This document shows positions 8,285 to 18,236 of a DNA stretch of 64,000 nucleotides, piece by piece. The notes beneath the pieces were generated by a model. That model did not search any database and had not been told where the DNA came from. It saw only the letters and a program-made list of their open reading frames with translations. The stretch spans positions 248,001-312,000 of the forward strand of contig NZ_SDQD01000002.1 in NCBI RefSeq assembly GCF_004153685.1, given 5' to 3'. The DNA is from Pollutimonas harenae. Lineage in GTDB: Bacteria; Pseudomonadota; Gammaproteobacteria; Burkholderiales; Burkholderiaceae_B. Every line of letters begins with the position of its first letter. Within the stretch, counting starts at the first letter, position 1. The position numbers and the translations under genes are program-made.

Positions 8285-9285
8285 TGCTTGCAATGCATAG
8301 GCATACCTCCAGGCGATTGCTGTTGGTGGCAGTCTGTATGTTGGCGCTGCCTGTATGGGCGGCCGAACCGCCACCATCGAATGCACAACCGCTTCAGATA
8401 CTTCAAAAAATCCAGGATGCGGCCCGCACGCTGGATTACTCAGGTGTCTATACCTACCAGCAAGGCACGGCCATGGTGTCTTCGCGCGTCGTGCATATAG
8501 TCGATGGCACAGGTGAGCGCGAACGCCTGGAACTGCTCGACGGTGCTCCGCGCGAGTTTCTGCGCCATAACGAAGTCACACAATGCCTGGTCCCTGAAAA
8601 AAAACAGGTCTTGGTAGAGCGCCGGCGTGGTGATCGTTTTCCTGCCCTGATACTCGGGTCTGGTGCGAATATTTCCGAGCATTATCAAGTCAATGTCCTG
8701 CCTGTGCCGCATCGCATTGCCAGCCGGGAATGCTCCATGATCGAGCTTCTGCCCAACGACGCGCATCGTTATGGCTACCGTTTGTGCGCCGATAATGAAA
8801 CTAATTTGCTCCTCAAGGTACAAACGATTAGTGCGGAGCATGGTCTGATTGATCAGATTTCCTTTAACAGCCTGCAACTAGGTGACAAGGTCCGACCGGA
8901 ACAGTTGGTTTCTGAATGGAATACCAAAAATTGGAAAGTGGTGGAAACCGCCATGGAACCAGTTGATTTGGCAGCCGATGGATGGCGTATTCCTTTTCCT
9001 CCGGGTTTCCAGTCTGTTACCCAAGTATCCAGACCTATGAAGCGGGGTCGTAAAGTCAGTCAGTTGGTCGTCACCGATGGCCTGGCTGCTATCTCGGTCT
9101 TTATCGAGCCTTACGACCCGAATCGCCCTGAGCCGTCTGCAGGCGGCATGGCAAGAGCCGGCGCCATGAATATTTTTCAGGCCCGTATAGGCGATTACAG
9201 GCTGACCGCATTGGGTGAGGTGCCCGCTGGTACCTTGCGCAGCATTGCTCAAAGCACTGAGTATGTGCCGCGCTCCGATCATTAA
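8284..9285 (+). CDS. rseB: Periplasmic sigma-E regulator RseB/MucB
   Basis: A 333-residue periplasmic protein with an N-terminal signal sequence (about residues 1-26, LLLVAVCMLALPVWA then AEPPP). It has the MucB/RseB fold: an N-terminal lipid-binding domain (starting near LDYSGVYTYQQG) and a smaller C-terminal domain. It protects RseA from DegS cleavage and is thought to sense mislocalised lipids or LPS. The first ATG overlaps the rseA stop; an ATG at 8293 is a possible alternative. Confidence 0.93.
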   Translation: MLAMHRHTSRRLLLVAVCMLALPVWAAEPPPSNAQPLQILQKIQDAARTLDYSGVYTYQQGTAMVSSRVVHIVDGTGERERLELLDGAPREFLRHNEVTQCLVPEKKQVLVERRRGDRFPALILGSGANISEHYQVNVLPVPHRIASRECSMIELLPNDAHRYGYRLCADNETNLLLKVQTISAEHGLIDQISFNSLQLGDKVRPEQLVSEWNTKNWKVVETAMEPVDLAADGWRIPFPPGFQSVTQVSRPMKRGRKVSQLVVTDGLAAISVFIEPYDPNRPEPSAGGMARAGAMNIFQARIGDYRLTALGEVPAGTLRSIAQSTEYVPRSDH

Positions 9286-9323
9286 TAGTTTTAACGAATA
9301 ATAAACAACAACCTAGGAGTTTC

Positions 9324-10820
9324 ATGATGTTTTCTACTTATCTAGGACAGAATAAGTTTAAAAAAATCCTGGCTGCAGCTTCGGCAAGCCTGTTGGTCGC
9401 GTGTTCAGCCGTGGGTGCGGCCAGTAGCGAGCAAGCGACCCCCGTACCTACTTTATCGGTACCTGACTTCACTCAAGTTGTCGCCGAAACTGAAAATTCG
9501 GTGGTCAATATCCGTACAACTGAAGCAGTGCCGGTGCGCACTGGCCGGTCCGGACCTAACAGCAACGATCCATATGAAATGTTTCGCTGGTTCTTTGGCC
9601 CTGACTTCATGCCGCCCGGCATGCCGGGCCCGCGCGGACGCAGCGCCCCAGACTCTGGCCAACAGCAAGAGCGTACTGTGCCGCGCGGTGTCGGTTCTGG
9701 CTTCATCATTTCGGACGATGGCTATATCCTGACCAACAACCATGTGGTTGCCAAGTCCAACGGCATCTTTGTTACCCTGACCTCCGGTAAAGAATACAAG
9801 GCCGAAATTATTGGTACTGATCAACGCACCGATATCGCCCTGATCAAAATAGATGCCAAAGACCTGACGCCGTTGCCTATCGGTGATTCCAACAAGCTCA
9901 AGAAGGGCCAGTGGGTGTTGGCCATCGGCTCGCCATTTGGTCTGGATTCCACTGCGACATCGGGTATCATCAGTGCCATCAATCGCGAGACCGGAGACTA
10001 CCTGCCTTTCATCCAGACCGACGTAGCAGTCAACCCAGGCAACTCGGGTGGCCCATTGATCAACCTGGCTGGGCAAGTGATCGGAGTGAACTCACAGATC
10101 ATTTCGCAAAGCGGAGGCTTTATGGGTATTTCGCTGGCCATTCCTATCGATGAGGCCATGCGTGTGGTCGAACAGCTCAAAGAGCATGGCAAGGTTACTC
10201 GTGGCCGGATCGGTGTACAGATCAGTACGGTATCCGACGACGTAGCCAAGGCCATAGGGCTGGATGACTCCAAGGGTGCCATGGTCAGCAATGTCGAGAA
10301 AGACGGTCCGGCCGACAAGGCTGGCATCCGGTCAGGCGATGTCATCATCACGTTCGATGGCAAGGATATCAAGCACATGACCGACTTGCCGCGTATAGTA
10401 GGTGCCACCAAGCCCGACAGCCGCGTCGATATGGAAGTATGGCGCAAGGGCAAGGCAGTCAAGCTGCGTGTCAAGGTTGGTGAGATGCCAGGGGCCGAGG
10501 AAAGCGCGCCAGCCGAAAAAGCCGAAGCACCGCAGGTTTCACCGGTTGATGCCCTGGGTTTGAAGGTCACCAAAGTCGATGAAGATGCGCACGAAAAGCT
10601 CGGGTTCAAGGGTGGAGTGCAGATTGCCGAGGTTGAAGAGCCAGCAGCTGCCGCTGGCCTGACCGAGGGGGACGTCATCGTGACCATCAACGATATCGAT
10701 ATCACCAGTCCCAACCAGTATGCCAAGGTCGTTTCTGATCTCGATAAATCACGTGCTGCCGCATTGTTGGTGGTGCGAGGCGAGCAATCACAGTGGGTTA
10801 CCGTGACTCCCCGAAAATAA
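9324..10820 (+). CDS. mucD: Periplasmic serine protease HtrA/MucD
   Basis: A 498-residue DegP/DegQ-type protease that degrades or refolds damaged periplasmic proteins and dampens sigma-E signalling. The triad is visible as His140 (TNNHVV), Asp170 (RTDIAL) and Ser241 (GNSGGP). Two PDZ domains follow, at about 285-385 and 400-495. Its signal sequence contains LVAC at 24-27, which fits a lipobox, although AVGAA|SS offers an ordinary signal peptidase site. AGGAG precedes the start. A strong hairpin terminator lies downstream. Confidence 0.96.
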   Translation: MMFSTYLGQNKFKKILAAASASLLVACSAVGAASSEQATPVPTLSVPDFTQVVAETENSVVNIRTTEAVPVRTGRSGPNSNDPYEMFRWFFGPDFMPPGMPGPRGRSAPDSGQQQERTVPRGVGSGFIISDDGYILTNNHVVAKSNGIFVTLTSGKEYKAEIIGTDQRTDIALIKIDAKDLTPLPIGDSNKLKKGQWVLAIGSPFGLDSTATSGIISAINRETGDYLPFIQTDVAVNPGNSGGPLINLAGQVIGVNSQIISQSGGFMGISLAIPIDEAMRVVEQLKEHGKVTRGRIGVQISTVSDDVAKAIGLDDSKGAMVSNVEKDGPADKAGIRSGDVIITFDGKDIKHMTDLPRIVGATKPDSRVDMEVWRKGKAVKLRVKVGEMPGAEESAPAEKAEAPQVSPVDALGLKVTKVDEDAHEKLGFKGGVQIAEVEEPAAAAGLTEGDVIVTINDIDITSPNQYAKVVSDLDKSRAAALLVVRGEQSQWVTVTPRK

Positions 10821-10856
10821 TCTGTAGAAACGGCTAAAATGGCGCAGAGCCGGAAG

Positions 10857-10930
10857 GAGCGCCGGGTAGCAGGGTTTGAACAGGCCGCCACAAGTGGGCA
10901 ATGTTCAGACCGCTCCCGGCGCTCTTTTTT
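10857..10930 (+). terminator. Long-stem hairpin with six T residues between mucD and lepA
   Basis: GAGCGCCGGG (10857-10866) pairs perfectly with CCCGGCGCTC (10915-10924), which is followed directly by TTTTTT (10925-10930). Inside, GGTTTGAACA can pair with TGTTCAGACC, giving an extended stem. It should terminate transcription from mucD. Its length also suits a small RNA 3' end or a lepA leader element. Confidence 0.75.
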
Positions 10931-10986
10931 GCTTTTTCATTTTCTAAATATTGCTCTGGCTGTGCCGAGCTTCTTTTTGCTGGTTT

Positions 10987-12780
10987 ATGGATCACATCCG
11001 CAACTTTTCCATCATTGCCCATATCGACCACGGTAAATCCACACTTGCCGATCGCTTGATCCATCGTTGTGGCGGCCTGGCCGACCGCGAGATGTCGACC
11101 CAGGTGCTTGACTCCATGGATATCGAGCGCGAGCGGGGTATTACTATCAAGGCCCAGACCGCAGCGCTCAGCTACAAGGCGCAAGACGGCAAGACCTATG
11201 CGCTCAACCTTATCGATACTCCCGGACACGTAGACTTTTCCTATGAAGTCAGCCGCTCATTGTCGGCTTGCGAGGGGGCTCTGTTGGTGGTGGACGCTTC
11301 GCAAGGTGTCGAGGCTCAGACCGTCGCCAATTGCTATACCGCCATCGAGCTGGGGGTCGAGGTCATACCCGTCCTGAATAAAATGGATTTGCCCTCGGCT
11401 GAGCCCGAAAATGCCAGGCAAGAGATCGAAGATGTTATAGGCATAGATGCGTCGGAAGCGGTGTTGTGCAGTGCCAAAACCGGTCTCGGCATAGACGAGA
11501 TCCTGGAAACCATTGTGGCAAAGGTGCCTGCACCCGTAGGCGATCCCAGCCAGCCTTTGCAAGCGTTGATCATAGACTCGTGGTTTGACAACTACGTTGG
11601 CGTGGTGATGCTGGTGCGCATTGTCAACGGTGTGCTCAGGCCCAAGGACAAGATTCTGCTCATGGCCGCTGGCGCCAGTCATTTGTGCGAGCATATTGGT
11701 GTTTTCACACCCAAGTCCGTCCCACGTCAGCAGTTATCGGCCGGCGAAGTCGGTTTTGTGATTGCCGGCATCAAAGAGCTTGAGCATGCCAAGGTGGGCG
11801 ATACCATCACCCTGGCAGGCAAGCCGGCAACAACAGCTTTGCCTGGGTTCAAAGAGGTCAAGCCGCAGGTTTTTGCCGGTTTGTATCCAGTGGAAAGCAG
11901 CGAATATGACCAGTTGCGCGACTCGTTGGAAAAGCTGAAGCTTAACGATTCGTCCCTGATGTTCGAGCCCGAAGTTTCGCAGGCGCTGGGTTTTGGTTTC
12001 CGCTGTGGCTTCCTGGGTTTGCTGCACATGGAAATCGTGCAGGAGCGCCTGGAACGCGAGTTCGACATGGACATCATCACCACGGCGCCTTCCGTGGTGT
12101 ACGAGGTAGAGCAGCGCGATGGCACGGTGGCCATGATAGAAAGCCCCTCGCGCATGCCGGAAGTCGGCAATATCACCGAGATCCGCGAGCCTATCGTCAC
12201 GGTCACCCTGTTTATGCCGCAAGAATATGTCGGGCCGGTCATGTCGCTGTGCATGGCCAAACGCGGTATACAGCTGAACATGACCTACCACGGTCGACAA
12301 GTGCATTTGTCCTATGAAATGCCTCTTGCTGAAATCGTGCTCGATTTTTTCGACAAACTCAAGTCGGTATCCCGAGGCTATGCTTCGATGGACTATGAGT
12401 TCAAAGAGTATCGGTCAGCCGATGTCGTGCGGGTTGACCTGCTGATCAACGGCGACCGTGTCGACGCCTTGTCCATGATCGTTCACCGATCCAACGCCCG
12501 CTATCGCGGCCGTGAAGTGGTCTCCAAAATGCGTAGCCTGATTCCGCGGCAAATGTTCGATATCGCCATACAGGCGGCTATCGGTGCCGAGGTCGTTGCC
12601 CGTGAAAACGTCAAGGCCTTGCGCAAGAACGTACTGGCCAAGTGCTATGGTGGTGACATTTCCCGCAAGAAAAAACTGCTTGAAAAGCAGAAGGCAGGCA
12701 AGAAGCGCATGAAGCAGGTGGGTAACGTTGAAATCCCCCAAGAGGCCTTTTTGGCTATTTTGCAGGTTGAAGACAAGTAA
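10987..12780 (+). CDS. lepA: Elongation factor 4 (LepA) GTPase
   Basis: LepA is a ribosome-associated GTPase acting in translation initiation or back-translocation. The 597-residue protein starts [19 protein letters not shown] with the P-loop at about 11-19. It carries DTPGHVDF and NKMDLP, and ends in the LepA-specific C-terminal domain ([21 protein letters not shown]). An in-frame upstream start at 10951 would add a hydrophobic tail not expected in the family, so ATG 10987 is chosen. The gene lies directly before lepB, as in E. coli. Confidence 0.97.
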   Translation: MDHIRNFSIIAHIDHGKSTLADRLIHRCGGLADREMSTQVLDSMDIERERGITIKAQTAALSYKAQDGKTYALNLIDTPGHVDFSYEVSRSLSACEGALLVVDASQGVEAQTVANCYTAIELGVEVIPVLNKMDLPSAEPENARQEIEDVIGIDASEAVLCSAKTGLGIDEILETIVAKVPAPVGDPSQPLQALIIDSWFDNYVGVVMLVRIVNGVLRPKDKILLMAAGASHLCEHIGVFTPKSVPRQQLSAGEVGFVIAGIKELEHAKVGDTITLAGKPATTALPGFKEVKPQVFAGLYPVESSEYDQLRDSLEKLKLNDSSLMFEPEVSQALGFGFRCGFLGLLHMEIVQERLEREFDMDIITTAPSVVYEVEQRDGTVAMIESPSRMPEVGNITEIREPIVTVTLFMPQEYVGPVMSLCMAKRGIQLNMTYHGRQVHLSYEMPLAEIVLDFFDKLKSVSRGYASMDYEFKEYRSADVVRVDLLINGDRVDALSMIVHRSNARYRGREVVSKMRSLIPRQMFDIAIQAAIGAEVVARENVKALRKNVLAKCYGGDISRKKKLLEKQKAGKKRMKQVGNVEIPQEAFLAILQVEDK

Positions 12781-12807
12781 TATGAAAAATAACAAGGTAC
12801 ATCTGGC

Positions 12808-13695
12808 ATGAGTTGGGATTTCGCCCTGATTTTGTTTGTTCTGTTGGTCATAACCGGTATTGTCTGGTGTCTGGACTTTTTTTATTGGCGGGCACGCCGA
12901 CGAGCCAACGGCGTAGCAGCCATGGCAGCCACCGGTCCGGCGGTAGCCGGACTGGGGCAGGCGGAAGCAGCCCGCGTGCGCCAGGAAGCCTACGATAATG
13001 CCAATCGCGCGCCATGGTGGATCGAGTACTGCGTCAGTTTTTTCCCCGTTATTCTGTTTGTGTTCGCCTTGCGCTCTTTTGTCGTCGAACCTTTCCGGAT
13101 TCCTTCAGGCTCCATGCTTCCCACTTTGCAAAATGGCGATCTCATCCTGGTCAACAAGTTCCAGTATGGCATTCGCTTGCCGGTCATTGACAAGAAAGTG
13201 ATCGAGCTGGGCAAACCTAGTCGCGGTGATGTCATGGTGTTCCGCTATCCGGTCGATACCGATGTAGACTACATCAAGCGGGTCGTGGGGCTGCCTGGCG
13301 ATGTGATTCAGTATCGGAACAAGGTGCTGACCATCAACGGAAAAGAGGTTGCACATACTCGTGCCGGCGACTTCTTCGAGCCCGACCGCTCCGCTTACGT
13401 TGGACGTTATACCGAGCAACTGGGCGATGTGCAGCACAATATTTTGCTGAACAAGCAAGCTTCGCAAGACTATATGGCAATCACCAACTACCCGTATCGC
13501 GAAAATTGCGAGTACCTGGGCAATGGCGTGCGGTGCACGGTGCCGCCCGGTCATTACTTCATGATGGGAGATAATCGCGACAATAGCCTGGATAGCCGCT
13601 ATTGGGGCTTTGTGCCCGACGAATACATTGTTGGCCGGGCGTTTTTTATCTGGATGAACTTCAGTGAGCCCAGCCGCATAGGTAGTTTTGATTAA
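12808..13695 (+). CDS. lepB: Signal peptidase I
   Basis: A 295-residue membrane protease that removes signal peptides from exported proteins. A first transmembrane helix lies at about 5-27 and a second at about 75-95. The catalytic Ser102 is in [11 protein letters not shown] and the general base Lys157 in [12 protein letters not shown]. The family box [14 protein letters not shown] follows. The stop codon overlaps the rnc start by one base (TAATG). Confidence 0.97.
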   Translation: MSWDFALILFVLLVITGIVWCLDFFYWRARRRANGVAAMAATGPAVAGLGQAEAARVRQEAYDNANRAPWWIEYCVSFFPVILFVFALRSFVVEPFRIPSGSMLPTLQNGDLILVNKFQYGIRLPVIDKKVIELGKPSRGDVMVFRYPVDTDVDYIKRVVGLPGDVIQYRNKVLTINGKEVAHTRAGDFFEPDRSAYVGRYTEQLGDVQHNILLNKQASQDYMAITNYPYRENCEYLGNGVRCTVPPGHYFMMGDNRDNSLDSRYWGFVPDEYIVGRAFFIWMNFSEPSRIGSFD

Positions 13696-14453
13696 TGGCC
13701 AGCCAGAATACCTTGCAGGCAGCGCTGGGCTATCAGTTCAGTGATGCCAATTTGCTGGAACAGGCGCTTACTCATCGCAGCCACAGTGGGCCCCATAACG
13801 AGCGACTCGAGTTTCTGGGCGATTCGGTACTGAATTTCGTGGTGGCGTCTCTGCTGTTTGTGCGCTTTCCCAAAATAGACGAAGGTGATCTGTCACGTCT
13901 GCGCGCCAATCTGGTGAAGCAGGCGGCGCTGGCCGATATTGCAAGCCGATTGAATCTGTCCCAATATTTGCGGCTGGGCGAAGGCGAGTTGAAAAGCGGT
14001 GGTTTCCGGCGGCCATCGATTCTGGCTGATGCGCTCGAAGCGCTGTTTGGCGCAGTCTATCTCGATGGGGGCTTCGATGCGGCGCAACAGGTAATTCAGC
14101 GCCAGTACGAAACCATCCTTGATCATGTAGATGCCAAGACCCTGGGCAAAGATCCCAAGACACTCTTGCAAGAGTTACTGCAGGGGCGCAAGCTTGATCT
14201 TCCCGTCTATGCCGTTGTCGCCACGCATGGCGCGGCGCATAATCAGCTGTTTGAGGTTGAATGTCAGATACCTGCGCTTGATATCAAAGTATCGGCCGGA
14301 GGCGCCAGCCGTCGTGCGGCCGAGCAGTCCGCCGCCGAGCTGGCTATTACCGCCATCAACGCCATACCGCAAGCCAAGGGGCAGCGTAAAGCCCGCGCCC
14401 GCAAATCAACCCAGCTTTCCCTGCCGGTTGCTGTTTCCCAGGAGAAAAAATGA
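13695..14453 (+). CDS. rnc: Ribonuclease III
   Basis: RNase III cleaves double-stranded RNA during rRNA and mRNA maturation. The 252-residue protein has the signature [13 protein letters not shown] (36-48), a second acidic site near [13 protein letters not shown], and a C-terminal double-stranded-RNA-binding domain at about 155-222. A short basic tail of about 25 residues extends beyond the usual end. It overlaps lepB by one base and era by four bases (ATGA), the standard lepB-rnc-era arrangement. Confidence 0.97.
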   Translation: MASQNTLQAALGYQFSDANLLEQALTHRSHSGPHNERLEFLGDSVLNFVVASLLFVRFPKIDEGDLSRLRANLVKQAALADIASRLNLSQYLRLGEGELKSGGFRRPSILADALEALFGAVYLDGGFDAAQQVIQRQYETILDHVDAKTLGKDPKTLLQELLQGRKLDLPVYAVVATHGAAHNQLFEVECQIPALDIKVSAGGASRRAAEQSAAELAITAINAIPQAKGQRKARARKSTQLSLPVAVSQEKK

Positions 14454-15337
14454 CGACTCCTTTTCGTTGTGGCTTTGTGGCAGTGGTTGGACGCCCGAAT
14501 GTTGGCAAGTCGACCCTGACCAATGCCCTGATCGGCAGCAAAATATCGATTGTTTCTCGCAAGGCTCAAACCACCCGTCATCGCATACATGGCGTGCTGA
14601 CGCGCGACCACGAGCAGTTCGTTTTCGTCGATACGCCAGGATTCCAGACGCGTCACGGCGGCACCATGAATCGCATGATGAACCGTGTCGTGACCCAGGC
14701 ACTGGCCGATGTCGATGTGACGGTACACGTGGTCGAAGCGGGTAAGTGGTCGGCCGGCGACGCCCAGTTGCTGCCTTTGCTGCCGCAGTCGGGTCATACC
14801 ATATTGGCCGTCAATAAAGTTGACGCGCTCAAGAGCAAGAACGACATGTTCGCCTACGTCAGCAAAATCATGGCGCAGCATTCCTATTCGGCGGTGGTGC
14901 CCGTCAGCGCTTTGCGCGGCGTACAGCTTGAAAATCTGCTGCAGGAAATAGCTGCACGCCTGCCTGAAGGCGAGCCTATGTTCGAGGCCGACACCCTGAC
15001 CGATCGTCCCATGCGTTTTATTGTGGCCGAACTCATACGCGAGAAAGTATTCCGTCTGGTTGGCGACGAATTGCCTTATGGGTGCACCGTTGTCATCGAG
15101 CAGTGGGATGAGAACGAGGCGGGTGTACGGGTGGCTGCCTGCATACTGGTCGAGCGTGAAACCCATCGCCCCATTTTGCTGGGCACGGGCGGCGCGCACA
15201 TGAAGCGTATTGCGACCGAAGCGCGGCAAGACATGGTCAAGCTGCTCGACAAGCCAGTTTTCCTGGATGTGTACATCAAAGTGCGCAAGGGCTGGTCTGA
15301 TCGCGAGAGTACGCTGCGCGAATTGGGATATGAGTAA
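14450..15337 (+). CDS. era: GTPase Era
   Basis: Era binds 16S rRNA near its 3' end and assists 30S subunit assembly. The 295-residue protein has the P-loop GRPNVGKS (14-21), DTPGF, NKVD, and a C-terminal KH domain that includes [21 protein letters not shown]. It overlaps both neighbours, with its stop eight bases inside recO. No anomaly. Confidence 0.97.
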   Translation: MTTPFRCGFVAVVGRPNVGKSTLTNALIGSKISIVSRKAQTTRHRIHGVLTRDHEQFVFVDTPGFQTRHGGTMNRMMNRVVTQALADVDVTVHVVEAGKWSAGDAQLLPLLPQSGHTILAVNKVDALKSKNDMFAYVSKIMAQHSYSAVVPVSALRGVQLENLLQEIAARLPEGEPMFEADTLTDRPMRFIVAELIREKVFRLVGDELPYGCTVVIEQWDENEAGVRVAACILVERETHRPILLGTGGAHMKRIATEARQDMVKLLDKPVFLDVYIKVRKGWSDRESTLRELGYE

Positions 15338-15914
15338 ACGGAGCCTGCGTGTTCAAGACGCGGCGGGCTATTTGCTGCATTCAGCCCCCTGGCGGGAAAC
15401 CTCGCTGATCATACAGGCGTTTACCCGGAATCATGGCGTAGTCGCCCTGGTTGCCAAAGGGGCCAAGCGCCCTTATTCGGTGCTGCGCCCTGTGCTGTCT
15501 GCCTTTCAACCACTCGCACTGTCCTGGAGCGGGGCCAATGAAGTCAAGACCCTGACCCGGGCCGAGTGCATGGGCATACGCAAGTTGAGCGGCCAGGCTT
15601 ATATGTCGGCCTGGTATATGAACGAGTTGCTGCTGCGCCTGTTACCTCGTGAGGATCCGCATCCTGTGCTGTACGAGGCCTACGACATGGCCCTGCAACA
15701 ACTTGCCTTGCAGCAGTCCGCCGCCAGTGCGCTGCGCCGCTTCGAATGGATTTTGCTGAATGAAACCGGCTACGGCGTCGAAGACGACACACCGGATTTT
15801 GATGACCCACAGATTGAGCCGGCCTTGCGTCAGTCTTTGCGTGCACGACTCAATGAGCTGTTGAACCGGCCCTTGCTCACGCGCAAGGTACTGATGGAGC
15901 TGCAGAAATATTGA
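15330..15914 (+). CDS. recO: DNA repair protein RecO, shortened
   Basis: RecO anneals single strands and loads RecA with RecR during recombinational repair. The N-terminal OB-fold part (VQDAAGYLLHSAPWRETSLIIQAFTRNHG) and the helical part (AWYMNELLLRLLPREDPHP, RRFEWILLNETGYG) are clear. At 194 residues it is noticeably shorter than the roughly 240 residues usual for the family. The segment between the LNETGYG helix and the terminal LLTRKVLMELQ helix is compressed, while both ends are preserved. No frameshift is visible. It overlaps era and the next gene. Confidence 0.85.
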   Translation: MSKRSLRVQDAAGYLLHSAPWRETSLIIQAFTRNHGVVALVAKGAKRPYSVLRPVLSAFQPLALSWSGANEVKTLTRAECMGIRKLSGQAYMSAWYMNELLLRLLPREDPHPVLYEAYDMALQQLALQQSAASALRRFEWILLNETGYGVEDDTPDFDDPQIEPALRQSLRARLNELLNRPLLTRKVLMELQKY

Positions 15915-16495
15915 ACTCTCGTATTCCGCAGGTACTGGTTCTGGATACCTGTGTACTGATTTCCAATGTATTGCGTCGGGGGCTTTTGCAACTGGCTAGG
16001 CAAGGATGCTTCGAGCCCGCCTGGAGCCGGATCATTGGTGATGAGTGGCGTCGTAACGCGGCGCGTTTATGGTCGGTGTCTCAGGATGAGGTCGATGCCC
16101 AATGGCGGTCGTTGCAGCAGGGTTTTCCTGCAGCCGACTGTGGCGAGATCGAAGACTACAAGAAGGGGTTGCAACGCAGTGATCCCAAAGACTGGCATGT
16201 GATTGCGGCAGCCAGGTCCATGCAGGCGGCACGGCCGCAAGCCAGCGTGGGCATCGTCACACGCAATATCAGGGATTTCAATCGGTCTGAGCTCCATGGG
16301 CTGGATTTGACCTTACTCGATCCTGACCAGTTGCTCCTGCGTTGCTGGGAAGCCTATCCACAATGCATGCTGGAATTGCTTGAGGCCTTGCCCGCCTACG
16401 CACAGGCGCCCGGCAGGCCAGTAGAAGCCGTAAGTGTCATTCTGAAGCGGGAACGCCTGTTCCGGCTCAATAAGGTGTGTCCATGCAATCCATGA
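15911..16495 (+). CDS. Lone PIN-domain protein (putative ribonuclease)
   Basis: A 194-residue PIN-domain protein. The expected acidic residues are visible: Asp12 in VLDTCVLIS, Glu45 in GDEWRR, Asp94 in SDPKDWHVIAAA and Asp122 in VTRNIRDFN. PIN domains are metal-dependent ribonucleases, many of them VapC-type toxins. No antitoxin-like gene is adjacent; instead the start (TTG 15911, GGAG upstream) overlaps the recO stop and the end overlaps the next permease gene. The tail beyond about residue 135 is unassigned. A toxin role is possible but not shown. Confidence 0.75.
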   Translation: MNSRIPQVLVLDTCVLISNVLRRGLLQLARQGCFEPAWSRIIGDEWRRNAARLWSVSQDEVDAQWRSLQQGFPAADCGEIEDYKKGLQRSDPKDWHVIAAARSMQAARPQASVGIVTRNIRDFNRSELHGLDLTLLDPDQLLLRCWEAYPQCMLELLEALPAYAQAPGRPVEAVSVILKRERLFRLNKVCPCNP

Positions 16496-17397
16496 GGCAA
16501 GGCGTCGCACTGTCGGTTTTGTCATCTTTCCTGTTCGCCACGCTTTATTACTACACAACAGTCTTGCCTCCTTTGAAAGGAACAGAAGTTTTTGCCTGGC
16601 GGGTATTGCTGTGCCTGCCGGTACTTGCCCTGGTCATTCACCGAGCCCGGAGCTGGGACGAGATATCAGCCGTGTATGGACGTTTGCGTCAGGAACCCGT
16701 CTTGTGGTTATTGCTGTTGTTGAGTGCAACCCTGATTGGCATGCAGCTATGGTTGTTCGCCTGGGCGCCTCTCAATCAGAAGGGGCTGGATGTCTCCATG
16801 GGCTATTTTTTGCTGCCCATGGTCATGGTGTTGCTGGGGCGGCTGTTCTATGGCGAGCGCCTGAGCAAAGTGCAAACGGTGGCTGTTCTGGTCGCGGCGT
16901 TGGGCGTGACCCATGAGTTATGGCGGTCCGGTTCATTTTCGTGGGCGACTGCCTTGGTCATGTTCGGCTATCCGCCGTACTTCATGTTGCGCAGACGGTT
17001 GCGCATGGGGTCGCTCAGCGCCTTGTGGTTCGACATGCTGTTCATGACGCCAGGCGCCTTGTTCATTCTATTTAGCCAGGACCTGAGTGTGCTGGAGCAG
17101 TTTTCCCGGTTTCCACGGCTGTTTGGACAAGTGCCGTTGCTGGGCGTGATCAGCTCGGCGGCGCTGGTGGCCTATATTTCGGCCAGTCGTATGCTGCCGC
17201 TGGGGCTCTTCGGCATATTGGGCTATGTAGAGCCTGTATTGCTGTTCTGGGTGGCTTTTCTGTTTTTGCACGAGGTGGTGTCGTACCAGGCCTGGTTTAC
17301 CTATGTGCCGATCTGGGTTGCTGTGCTGTTGATTGCCGGCGAGGGCGCGATGGCCTGGCGGCAATCAGCTACCGGCAAAAAAGAATCGCCCAGGTAA
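16483..17397 (+). CDS. rarD: RarD-type EamA/DMT permease
   Basis: A 304-residue membrane protein with about ten hydrophobic helices, two EamA repeats and the RarD-like start (GVALSVLSSFLFATLYYYTT, then GTEVFAWRVLLCLP). RarD proteins are drug/metabolite-superfamily exporters whose substrate is uncertain. ATG 16483 is preferred because AAGG lies seven bases upstream; ATG 16492 overlaps the previous stop and is an alternative. It is translationally linked to the PIN-domain gene. Confidence 0.85.
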   Translation: MQSMRQGVALSVLSSFLFATLYYYTTVLPPLKGTEVFAWRVLLCLPVLALVIHRARSWDEISAVYGRLRQEPVLWLLLLLSATLIGMQLWLFAWAPLNQKGLDVSMGYFLLPMVMVLLGRLFYGERLSKVQTVAVLVAALGVTHELWRSGSFSWATALVMFGYPPYFMLRRRLRMGSLSALWFDMLFMTPGALFILFSQDLSVLEQFSRFPRLFGQVPLLGVISSAALVAYISASRMLPLGLFGILGYVEPVLLFWVAFLFLHEVVSYQAWFTYVPIWVAVLLIAGEGAMAWRQSATGKKESPR

Positions 17398-17448
17398 GGA
17401 AGCCTGAGCGATTTATTTAGTGCGGGCCAGTGCCGGATGGAGTCCGGC
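17384..17448. terminator. Hairpins between convergent rarD and yccA
   Basis: AATCGCCCAGG (17384-17394) pairs with CCTGAGCGATT (17403-17413) with one mismatch and is followed by TATTTA on the plus strand. A second stem, GCCGGA (17432-17437) with TCCGGC (17443-17448), lies near the yccA end. Together they probably terminate both convergent transcripts. Confidence 0.5.
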
Positions 17449-17465
17449 GCCTGGAGACCAGATGG

Positions 17466-18173
17466 TTATTCGCGGCTGCCGCCAAAGAAGCCGAGCAGCA
17501 TCAGCAGATTGGCAAAAATATTGTAGACGTCGAGGTAAACGGCCAGGGTGGCAGTGACGTAGTTGGTTTCGCCACCGTTGACGATGCGTTGAAGATCGAC
17601 CAGCAACAGTGCCGAAAAAATGGCTACAGCCAGGACCGAGATAGTGAGCATCAGTGCCGGCATCTGCAGGAAGATGTTGGCCAGCGAAGCGACAATCAGA
17701 ATGATGACACCGATGAACAGAAATTTGTGCATGGTGGAAAAGTCGCGCTTGCTGGTCGAGGCAATACTGGCCATGGCTCCGAATACGATGGCGGTCCCGC
17801 CAAAGGCAAACATGATCAGTTGCGAGCCATTGGCCAGGCCCAATACATGGCCCAGCAAACGGGACAGCATGATGCCCATGAAGAAGGTGAAAGCCAGCAG
17901 CAGGGCCACACCGACCGAGCTGTTTTTATTACGCTCGATCAGGAACATCAGGCCGAAGGCGCCCGCCAGAAAGACGATGGCACTGACGCCGGGGCTGGAG
18001 CCCATGATCTGGTTGATGCCGGTGTTCAGGCCTACCAGGGCTCCCAGCACCGTGGGGATCATGGATAGGGCCAGTAGCCAGTAGGTATTGCGCAGGACGC
18101 GGTTGCGCACCACGGACGACGCGGTCGAGCCGTATCCGGTGCCTGGCGTCACGGGTTGACGTAAATCGCTCAT
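17466..18173 (-). CDS. yccA: Bax inhibitor-1/YccA family membrane protein
   Basis: A 235-residue protein with seven hydrophobic segments and the BI-1 family pattern: an N-terminal cytoplasmic tail, VLRNTYWLLALSMIPT in the first helix and the C-terminal AVYLDVYNIFANLLMLLGFFGG. E. coli YccA is a substrate and modulator of the FtsH protease. It is preceded by holC 108 bases upstream, and a direct repeat with an 11-base period lies in that gap. Confidence 0.9.
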   Translation of the reverse strand: MSDLRQPVTPGTGYGSTASSVVRNRVLRNTYWLLALSMIPTVLGALVGLNTGINQIMGSSPGVSAIVFLAGAFGLMFLIERNKNSSVGVALLLAFTFFMGIMLSRLLGHVLGLANGSQLIMFAFGGTAIVFGAMASIASTSKRDFSTMHKFLFIGVIILIVASLANIFLQMPALMLTISVLAVAIFSALLLVDLQRIVNGGETNYVTATLAVYLDVYNIFANLLMLLGFFGGSRE

Positions 18174-18236
18174 ATGTAATCCTTTCCTTGTGCGGAATTG
18201 CTTGATTCGCCGTTGTTGGCGTGTTTAAAAGCTAGG

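Noticed and set aside
17430-18068. Plus-strand open frame of 212 codons opposite yccA
   Set aside because: Very Gln/Asp/His-rich low-complexity translation of the antisense of a membrane protein.
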